Origin: Paradevosia sp036499825
GTDB taxonomy: Bacteria; Pseudomonadota; Alphaproteobacteria; Rhizobiales; Devosiaceae
DNA length: 64,000 nucleotides
Direction: 5' to 3'
NCBI GenBank assembly: GCA_036499825.1
Contig: DASYCZ010000027.1
Span: forward strand, 8,187-72,186
Shown here: one piece after another, positions 50,848 through 57,620 of the stretch
Layout: each line of letters opens with the position of its first letter
Numbering within the stretch: the first letter of the stretch is position 1
Position numbers and translations under genes: made by a program
Notes under the pieces: model-generated
Told to the model about the DNA's origin: nothing
The model's database searches: none
Seen by the model: only the letters and a program-made list of their open reading frames with translations

Positions 50848-52077
50848 ATGTCCATCATGTCCGATGCTTCCCCCGCGCGCAGCGCAACACGTCCCGTCCT
50901 CGGCCAACGTGCCAGTTTCTGGGTCTCTGCAGCCGTCGTCCTTCACACCTTGTGGACCAGTGCCGCCCCGACGGTGACCTATCCGCTCTATGCGGCGGAG
51001 TGGCAGCTTTCCACTTTCACCACGACTGCGATCTTTGCCGTCTATCCAATCGTTCTGGTCGTGCTGCTGATCGTTTTGGGTGACCTGTCGGATTATATCG
51101 GCCGGCGCGCCACGATCCTGCTCGGGCTTTCCGCCTCTCTGATCGGCGTGCTGCTGTTCGCACTCGCGCCCGACGTGGCCTGGATCTTTGCCGGCCGTGC
51201 CTTCATGGGTACCGGCGTGGCGCTGACGGCTGGCCCCGCCGCTGCCGCCATGGTGGATTTCAGCGCGCCTGGCCAGGCGGGCCGCGCCAGTTCCATCGCC
51301 ACGGCCGCGACAGCCGGAGGCCTGGCGCTGGCAACCATCGTGGGCGGTGCGCTCATCCAGTACGCGCCCTTCCCCACCCATCTCAATTTCTGGGTGCTGG
51401 CCGTCGTCATCGCGGCGCTGCTGGGCGCCGCCTGGTTCCTGCCCGGCCATAGCGCCGACACCGCCAAGGGCCGCTGGAAGCCGCGCCTGCCGGCCATTCC
51501 CCAGGGCCTGGGCAAGATCTTCACGGTCTCGGCGCTGGCCGTCGCGACGTCCTTCGGCTTTGGCGCGCTCTATCTCTCGCTCGGTGCACAGATTGCGCGC
51601 GATCTGATCGGCTCGACCAACGCCCTGGTGGCCGGATCGTCCTTCGTGCTCTTTGCGGTGGTGCTGGGTACGGTGGCCATTCTGGCCAAGGGTATCCGGG
51701 CGCCGCTCAACATCGCCTTTGGGGCGGTGACGACGATCGTCAGCCTTGGCCTGCTCATGCTCGCCGCCAGCCAGCATTCGCTGCCGATTTACCTGATTGC
51801 AACGACGCTGGGCGGCGCCGGCTACAGTCTGTTTTTCCTCGGCGGCCTGACCCTGATCAGCCAGAACGCCCCCAGCACCCATCGCGGCGCGTCGATCTCG
51901 GCGGTCTACCTCATCGCCTATTTCCTCCAGGGGGTGACGGCGCTGGCCCTGGGGTTCATCGCAACAGCCACGGGCCTTCAAAACGCCATCGACCTGGGCG
52001 CCCCCGCACTCGCCATACTGGCGCTGGTGACCGGCGCCCTGGCGCTGCTCATCGGCCGCGGCAAGCCGGCGGTCTGA
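50848..52077 (+). CDS. MFS transporter
   Basis: A ~409-residue major facilitator protein with about twelve TM helices. The TM2-3 loop LGDLSDYIGRRATILLGLSA (20 residues) carries the MFS motif A (GDxxxRR-type). The start is set at ATG 50848 (MSIMSD) because a further upstream frame would read through the operator region. Divergent from MarR, so an inducible efflux of a small toxic compound is likely. The substrate is unknown. Confidence 0.88.
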   Translation: MSIMSDASPARSATRPVLGQRASFWVSAAVVLHTLWTSAAPTVTYPLYAAEWQLSTFTTTAIFAVYPIVLVVLLIVLGDLSDYIGRRATILLGLSASLIGVLLFALAPDVAWIFAGRAFMGTGVALTAGPAAAAMVDFSAPGQAGRASSIATAATAGGLALATIVGGALIQYAPFPTHLNFWVLAVVIAALLGAAWFLPGHSADTAKGRWKPRLPAIPQGLGKIFTVSALAVATSFGFGALYLSLGAQIARDLIGSTNALVAGSSFVLFAVVLGTVAILAKGIRAPLNIAFGAVTTIVSLGLLMLAASQHSLPIYLIATTLGGAGYSLFFLGGLTLISQNAPSTHRGASISAVYLIAYFLQGVTALALGFIATATGLQNAIDLGAPALAILALVTGALALLIGRGKPAV

Positions 52078-52427
52078 GAAACTAGGACGCCGGACCTCCT
52101 GCCGTTCGGATCTATCTTGACGTTCGCCATGCGATCGGCATTGATGGAGAGGCAGGGGGGACCGGTGGCCGGAGGGAGGCTGGGTCAGGTCAGCCCGGCA
52201 ATTTCGGCATTGAGGTGGCGGCTCCCGGTGAGACGACGCAATGCCGGCGCTCCCGCAGCGACGATCCTTCAAACCACACTTTCGGATTGAACATGGGCTT
52301 TTGCGGTCAGCGCACCGACAGCCGCGTGGCCAAGCCGGCCGCAGGCGGCACATTTCGGACGATCCGGCTGCGCGCAGCCGGCAGGCGACGTTGATACAGG
52401 CACCATTCACACAACGGATTGTAACCT
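52078..52427. other. 350-nt intergenic region without a recognisable gene
   Basis: No credible ORF or repeat is visible between the MFS and secreted-protein genes. The final ~40 nt, about 52390-52427, are somewhat A/T-richer (TTGATACAGG and CAACGGATTGTAACC) and could carry the promoter of the secreted-protein cassette. No confident -10/-35 pair is assigned. Confidence 0.45.
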
Positions 52428-52886
52428 ATGACCGGGTTTTCAAGACTTCTCATCCTGACGTCTTCCACGCTTGCCATCGGCCTGACGGTGCCGCTCACCG
52501 CGAGCGCCGCTGAAATGACGATGGCCATCCAGGCCGATACCGTGCTGGGCGTACAGTGCGTGCAATCCAACCAGTTCAAGCACAACGATCCGATCGTCTG
52601 GCGCGCCCGCGTGCTGAACACCGCGACGGGTGAGCCGATGGCTGCCGACGCGCTGACCAGCGTCGTCGTGCAACTGCCGGACGGCACCAATCTGCAGGCC
52701 CATTACGGCGACCATCCGCCCCAGAAATCGACCGATTCCTTCTGGAGCGTCAGGTGGCCTGTGCCCAAGGACTATCCGACGGGCACGTTCACCTACAAGA
52801 TCGTTGCAACCAGCAAGGACGGCAAGACGACCACCTATGAGCCGTTCAAGGTGGCTACCTCGCAACTGACGATCGCCGCCAATTGA
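52428..52886 (+). CDS. Hypothetical secreted beta-rich protein (cassette gene 1)
   Basis: A 152-residue protein. Signal peptide with core LLILTSSTLAIGLTVPLTAS and cleavage near ASA. The mature part is ~120 residues of beta strands: DPIVWRARVLNTATGEPM, SVVVQLPDGTNLQAHYG, WPVPKDYPTGTFTYKIVATS (20 residues). This looks like an Ig/filamin-like sandwich. One cysteine in VQCVQ. No enzyme motif seen and no family recognised. Its TGA overlaps the TTG start of the next gene, so the two are cotranslated. Confidence 0.7.
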   Translation: MTGFSRLLILTSSTLAIGLTVPLTASAAEMTMAIQADTVLGVQCVQSNQFKHNDPIVWRARVLNTATGEPMAADALTSVVVQLPDGTNLQAHYGDHPPQKSTDSFWSVRWPVPKDYPTGTFTYKIVATSKDGKTTTYEPFKVATSQLTIAAN

Positions 52887-54340
52887 AGCATCCCGGTCCG
52901 TTCCTCGGACTGCTGATGGCCGTGTTGGCATTTCCCGTGGCCGTTCATGCAGCGCCACGGGCATCCGCGCTCGGCCCCCAGGCAGTTGTGGCAGAGGCGT
53001 CAGGCGGGTTCGTCGGAACCCTGGCCCTCAGCCCGGAAAACGGGCCGGCCGGCACACCGGTATCGGTCAGGGGCGGAGGGTTTCTGCCGGGCGATACACT
53101 CGACCTCGTCTGGCGCACGGTAGATGGCCATTGGAAGGTCTCGGACGGGTCCTATAACGGCCGTGACTTCGCGCCGGTGGGCTATCGCATCGCCAGCGTG
53201 ACGACCGATGCGGTGGGCTCGTTCGCGGTCAGCTTCACGGCACCCGAAGACTTCGGCTTCGAGCATGATGTCGTCGTCCAAAAGGGAACGAGGCTGCTCA
53301 CCCAGACGGCGTTCAACCTCGATATAGCCATGACGCTCTCGCCCGCGAGCGGTCCCATCGGCACCCCGATCACCGTGACGGTGCACGGGATCGGCTGGCG
53401 CGACCTCGAGAACAGCTGGATGCTGGTCTATGACAATGGCTTTACGGGCTGGGTGTCGTCCGTCTCAACCGGCGGTACGGCGCAATTCACCATTCCGGCG
53501 ACCGGAGCGACGGGCACGCATGTGCTGCGGCTGGTGCATGGCGCCTTCACCTTTCCCTATCTCAACCCAGAACAGAACCCGCAGCCCGACCGCGCCCGGC
53601 CACGGGCCGAATTCACACTGACGCCCGGCGACGCGGTATTGCCGCCGGCGCCCGAGGCGGAGGTGCAGGCAAGCATAAGGGGCCTGCCCGCTCCGGGTGC
53701 GCTGAAAGTGACGCCGGCCTTTTCGGGCATCGGCAAACCCGTAGAGGTCGTCGCCGGGGCGCTGCAACCGGGCAAGACCTATCAGCTCAACTGGGACACC
53801 GTGACGGGTAACCGGGTAGCGCTCAATGGCTGGGAGACGCGGTCAAGCGTCGTGGCCCAGGCCATGGCGGATGCCAATGGCCGGGCGGCATTCGGGTTCA
53901 CGGTGCCCGACGATCTCGGCGGTGCGCATGCGGTGTGGATCGACGACGGCGGAAAGCGGCGCGAGGGCAGTTTCTGGGTAACGCCGACGGCCCTGCCGCT
54001 CGACGTGGCTGCAGGCCCGGCGGGCACCGATTTCACCATCCACCTCAAGGGCGTGGGCTGGAGCGAGACGGCCAATATCTACAACATGACCTATGACAAC
54101 GCCTATCTGGGCTATGCGTGCGGCTTCAACAGCCAGGGTGATGTCACCATCCACCTGACGGCCTCGGGCGATCCCGGCTGGCACTACGTCGATCTCTATC
54201 CCGGCATCTACAAGGGCGCGGAAACGCGGCCGGACAATTTCCGCATCCCCCAGCTCACCGCGCCCGAAGACCATCCCGGCGAAGACTTGCCGGTCCTGCA
54301 CTTCGCGTTCGAGGTGACGCCGCCGAAGACGGATCCCTGA
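52883..54340 (+). CDS. Hypothetical secreted protein with two-fold internal repeat (cassette gene 2)
   Basis: A 485-residue protein. Signal peptide (LLMAVLAFPVAVHA, residues 10-23), then four beta domains arranged A1 (45-145), B1 (148-247), A2 (273-370), B2 (372-480). A domains share GPAGTPVSVRGGGF (54-67) and SGIGKPVEVVAGAL (281-294). B domains share GPIGTPITVTVHGIGW (157-172) and GPAGTDFTIHLKGVGW (378-393), plus VYDNGFTGW against TYDNAYLGY. The G-TP-V-G-F pattern resembles IPT/TIG-like Ig folds. No catalytic motif or anchor is visible, so it is probably soluble in the periplasm or secreted. TTG 52883 overlaps the preceding gene. Confidence 0.7.
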   Translation: MKHPGPFLGLLMAVLAFPVAVHAAPRASALGPQAVVAEASGGFVGTLALSPENGPAGTPVSVRGGGFLPGDTLDLVWRTVDGHWKVSDGSYNGRDFAPVGYRIASVTTDAVGSFAVSFTAPEDFGFEHDVVVQKGTRLLTQTAFNLDIAMTLSPASGPIGTPITVTVHGIGWRDLENSWMLVYDNGFTGWVSSVSTGGTAQFTIPATGATGTHVLRLVHGAFTFPYLNPEQNPQPDRARPRAEFTLTPGDAVLPPAPEAEVQASIRGLPAPGALKVTPAFSGIGKPVEVVAGALQPGKTYQLNWDTVTGNRVALNGWETRSSVVAQAMADANGRAAFGFTVPDDLGGAHAVWIDDGGKRREGSFWVTPTALPLDVAAGPAGTDFTIHLKGVGWSETANIYNMTYDNAYLGYACGFNSQGDVTIHLTASGDPGWHYVDLYPGIYKGAETRPDNFRIPQLTAPEDHPGEDLPVLHFAFEVTPPKTDP

Positions 54341-54377
54341 GGCAAGCTGGACCCGAAGCTCCGGGCAGCCACTGCGA

Positions 54378-55724
54378 TCAGGCCGCGCCCCTGGCATGCG
54401 TGGCCCCCAATGTGAGCCGCCGTGCCACGGCCGCCAGCACCAGTTGATCGAATTCCCGCCGGGGGACCGGACGGCCGAAAAGGAAGCCCTGGAATTCGGC
54501 GCATCCGTGATCGACCAGGAACCGGAATTGCTCATGGGTTTCCACGCCCTCGGCAAGCACGGTCAAATCCAGGTCCTGCCCGAGTTGGAGAATGTTACGG
54601 GCCAGTGAGGCGCTGCGCTTGTTGTCCACCACTTCCTTGATGAAGCTGCGATCCATCTTGAGCTGGTTGAGCGGCAGGCGGCGGAGATAGTCGAGCGATG
54701 AGTAGCCGGTGCCGAAATCATCGAGCGCCATGGCGATACCGGCGGCGCGCAAGCGGTGCATCTTGGCGATCACGGCGTCCACATCGGCCACCATGATGCT
54801 TTCCGTCAATTCCAGCTTCAGCTTGGTGGCATCGATCCCATGGGCGGCGATCGCCGCGAAGACGGATTGCTCGAAGCCCTCTTCGTGAAACTGGCTGGCG
54901 CTGACATTGACCGACAGGGTGAGATCGCACATGGCAGGATCGCGCTGCCAGGAAGCCAGCGTCCGGCACCCTTCCACCAATACCCAGCCGCCGATTGACG
55001 ACATCAGGCCCGACGCCTCGGCCATGGGAATGAAATCGGCCGGCGAGACGAAGCCGCGTTTCGGACTGATCCAGCGCAACAGCGCTTCCGCTCCGAGCGT
55101 CTGCCCTGCCTGGTTGACCTGAGGCTGATAGTAGAGCGTGAATTCGCGATTGAGGAGTGCGGACCGCAGATCGCGGGCAATATCGGTGGTCTGCGTGAAC
55201 TTGAGCTGGATGATGTGGATGCAACCACAGAGCATCGCCGTGGCGAGGATGACGTTGACCCAGGAACCAATGCGACGGAAATCGTCGGGGATGGGCTGCG
55301 CGAACGGAAACGACATCCGGGCGCTGGCGAAGGCGATGAAGGCGGCAAGACACAGGCCGATGACCGCCAATTGCAGGGGCGATGGCTTGCGCAGGTAGTT
55401 GAGGTAGCCCAGCATGGCGAGCACCAGCAGATAGAGATGGGATACCCTCGGTATCGCATCGCTTGGAACGTCGAAAACCAGGCAGAAGCCGACCGCGACG
55501 ACGAGAAACGCGAGTTGCGAAATGATCAGCGCCGCGTCGAGGCGCCCGCGCCGGATCAGCAGCCAGCTCAAGATGCCCACAACGGCGAGGATGGCGTCGG
55601 CCGCCGTGAGCGACCAGGCCTGCATGACGCCGAAGACAACCGCCCAGCACACCGCAAGGGCGACGACCGCGATCGAGCCATACTTATAGGCGACAACCAG
55701 TTGCAGAGATTGCCTATCCTTCAT
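54378..55724 (-). CDS. Membrane-anchored EAL domain c-di-GMP phosphodiesterase
   Basis: A 448-residue protein with about six TM segments in the first 170 residues. The EAL domain follows: AEALLRW (EAL motif Glu), NVSASQF, LELTES, DDFGTGYSSL, KMDRSFI, AEGVET and FQGFLFG. All metal and catalytic residues are present, so it should be an active c-di-GMP phosphodiesterase. There is no GGDEF domain. ATG 55724 follows GGGGGAAG. It is convergent with the secreted-protein cassette, with only 37 nt between the stop codons. A recognisable periplasmic sensor domain is absent. Confidence 0.88.
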   Translation of the reverse strand: MKDRQSLQLVVAYKYGSIAVVALAVCWAVVFGVMQAWSLTAADAILAVVGILSWLLIRRGRLDAALIISQLAFLVVAVGFCLVFDVPSDAIPRVSHLYLLVLAMLGYLNYLRKPSPLQLAVIGLCLAAFIAFASARMSFPFAQPIPDDFRRIGSWVNVILATAMLCGCIHIIQLKFTQTTDIARDLRSALLNREFTLYYQPQVNQAGQTLGAEALLRWISPKRGFVSPADFIPMAEASGLMSSIGGWVLVEGCRTLASWQRDPAMCDLTLSVNVSASQFHEEGFEQSVFAAIAAHGIDATKLKLELTESIMVADVDAVIAKMHRLRAAGIAMALDDFGTGYSSLDYLRRLPLNQLKMDRSFIKEVVDNKRSASLARNILQLGQDLDLTVLAEGVETHEQFRFLVDHGCAEFQGFLFGRPVPRREFDQLVLAAVARRLTLGATHARGAA

Positions 55725-55739
55725 TGTCGCTTCCCCCAA

Positions 55740-56285
55740 AGCGTCGCCGTAAAATGCATTTCATCGCGCCGCTGACGCTCCCCAGCCTAGCCGGCCCAGG
55801 CCCAAAGATGCTTCTGCCTGAAGCACCCTGACGACCATTCCAATGCAATTGACCAAGAAAATTAACGACAGGATCCGATAGGCAATGTCATTTCAAACAA
55901 CGCCTGCGCCGAACTGACACTCGCTCTCCAATCGAAGCGGATATCGGCAGCTTGCCGCTGTCTAAAACACGGGCGAAAATCTAGGCGAAAAACGTTAATG
56001 GGCGGTGAGAAGGGAGCCGAACCTCTCTCACAAAACTCAAGCATGTCAGTAATTTATGGCCAATACAGTGCCGAGCCGGCTCGGTCAGGTGCAGATGGTC
56101 TGCTGGCCCCGCAATGCCGAGGCGGGCGCGCCGATTGGCGGGCTCAGATCATCTGGCGCGCTTCGAGATAGGCGGCCGTACCGCCCATCTCCCGCTTCGC
56201 AACATGCTCGGTGACCAAAACCGGTCTTCGGCAAGATCGGGTTCCTGCGCATCGCCCATCCTTGTCAGGCTGGATCCTTGTGGGC
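55740..56285. other. 546-nt intergenic region, with a possible remnant gene tail
   Basis: The part near 55850-56045 is locally A/T-richer and non-coding. A perfect 14-bp palindrome CCGAGCCGGCTCGG lies at 56071-56084. On the minus strand, about 56220 down to 56148, a frame reads VTEHVAKREMGGTAAYLEAR then QMI-stop and has gene-like codon use, but no start or ribosome-binding site. An adjacent frame shows coding-like sequence MGDAQEPDLAEDRFW, as if a frameshift separated the two. This may be the decayed 3' end of a lost gene. No other gene is seen. Confidence 0.35.
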
Positions 56286-57194
56286 TTACACCCATCTGAG
56301 GGCCAGCGCTGCCGGCCGAACCACTATCCTGCGCGGCGCCACACGCAACAAGCGCGCAGCCCCCTGGAACATATCCCCTTCGGGCACGTCCAGAAGGACT
56401 TCGCCATCACCTGAAATCTGCAGCACATCGCCGGTCAGGAAATCGGAAAACAGGATGCCGCACCTTGGATTGATGAACACATTTCCCAGGGTGTTGAAAT
56501 AGTTATTGCCGGGAAAATCCGGAATGGTGAGCCGACCCTGTAGATCGACATGCACAAATCCAGTCCACCCGCCTTTATGGGAGACGTCGACCTGGCGCCG
56601 GCCATCGTCGCCGTCAACATAGGATGCAAGGAACAAGGTATCGGCATTCTCGATCATCATACGGGAGACAGCATCGAGGGACGACAGGGTGCGCGCCTCG
56701 TTTGAGCCAGGCGCTTCCGGATCTCGAACAAAGCTCAGATGCCTCTGCCTGATAAACTGCCCGCAATTTCCGTAACTCTGCGCGACCTTGATATCGCACA
56801 CATCGGGGCCAAGCCTTTTGAGAGTGCCATTGACGCGGACACGCCTGCGCACGTGCAGGTCGATTCCCAGCAATCCTACGGCGCTGCCATCGACCCAGCC
56901 CAAACTGCACGGATCTGTGGGCGCTATCGGTGCGTGGACCTGCAGCGTCGAAAAATCCGGGCAATGCAGGAAGCCGGGTTCGCCGGTCAGCATGGTTGCC
57001 CACGCATCGCCGAGGGGATCCACGGCGCCTATCACCACATAGGGCAGCTGCGCGAAATAGCTTCGGTGCCGCTCCCTGAACTCGGCATGGATCATGCTGG
57101 CCATCGGCGCCATCTGGTCGAGAACGCCGGCGCTCAGTTGGATCGCGCGCTCTCCTTCGTGCCACTCCGCTGCAATTTCAGGTATCTCTGTCAT
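56286..57194 (-). CDS. Pyridoxamine 5'-phosphate oxidase-fold family protein
   Basis: A 302-residue protein. N-terminal region contains FAQLPYVVIGAVDPLGDAWA (20 residues) and TMLTGEPGFL, followed by RRRVRVNG and, in the second half, DVSHKGGWTGFV, FPGNNYFNTLGNVFINPRCG (20 residues), the usual split-barrel FMN-binding repeats of the Pyridox_oxidase-like family. Related proteins are FMN-dependent oxidoreductases and some are fused to a C-terminal ferredoxin reductase, which is absent here. ATG 57194 follows GGAG. The remnant frame immediately downstream suggests that a partner or tail may have been lost. Confidence 0.75.
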   Translation of the reverse strand: MTEIPEIAAEWHEGERAIQLSAGVLDQMAPMASMIHAEFRERHRSYFAQLPYVVIGAVDPLGDAWATMLTGEPGFLHCPDFSTLQVHAPIAPTDPCSLGWVDGSAVGLLGIDLHVRRRVRVNGTLKRLGPDVCDIKVAQSYGNCGQFIRQRHLSFVRDPEAPGSNEARTLSSLDAVSRMMIENADTLFLASYVDGDDGRRQVDVSHKGGWTGFVHVDLQGRLTIPDFPGNNYFNTLGNVFINPRCGILFSDFLTGDVLQISGDGEVLLDVPEGDMFQGAARLLRVAPRRIVVRPAALALRWV

Positions 57195-57620
57195 CTCCGA
57201 CTCCGATCCCAGGATCTCACGATCTCGGCTGCCCTGCCGGCGACGTGTTTGGTGTCGCAACGAGACGGGGGGCCAATAGGCGTGGGAGAATAGTGCGTCG
57301 AGATTTGTCCGTTGGGGCTATTCGGATGCAAAAACGGACAGAGGACGTGCAGTTGCGGCCATTTCGGAGATCGTTTCCGGCGGCGCGCCAACCCGGCAAT
57401 TGCCCATGGCTGTTTATGCGCTGGGTTTGTCTGTTTTTTGACTCGGACGCCATCTCCGGACAAACCGCGGAAGCGTATAGTGCGCCTTGCGAGCCGGGGC
57501 GTCAGCCGAGCCCAGGCATCGCGACGACTAGACACCTTACGGCGGCTTCGCTCTGTGGCTCAGTCTGACGCGCGTCGTCACTCCTGCCAGCGCCATGCCG
57601 GCCCGAACAGGACGACCCCA
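57195..57620. other. 426-nt upstream region of sucA without a gene
   Basis: The stretch between the PNPOx-fold gene and sucA holds no convincing coding frame. It should contain the divergent promoters of both flanking genes and a long sucA leader. A T-run (GTTTTTTGAC, near 57432) is present but no stem was identified beside it. No known riboswitch consensus was recognised. Confidence 0.45.

Noticed and set aside
50842..52410. Open frame antisense to the MFS gene extending into the following gap
   Set aside because: Composition is Arg/Gln/Gly/Asp-rich without motif; no start signal in the gap.
57312..57620. N-terminal extension of SucA
   Set aside because: The extra ~100 residues are not family-like; ATG 57621 starts at the conserved E2-binding segment.
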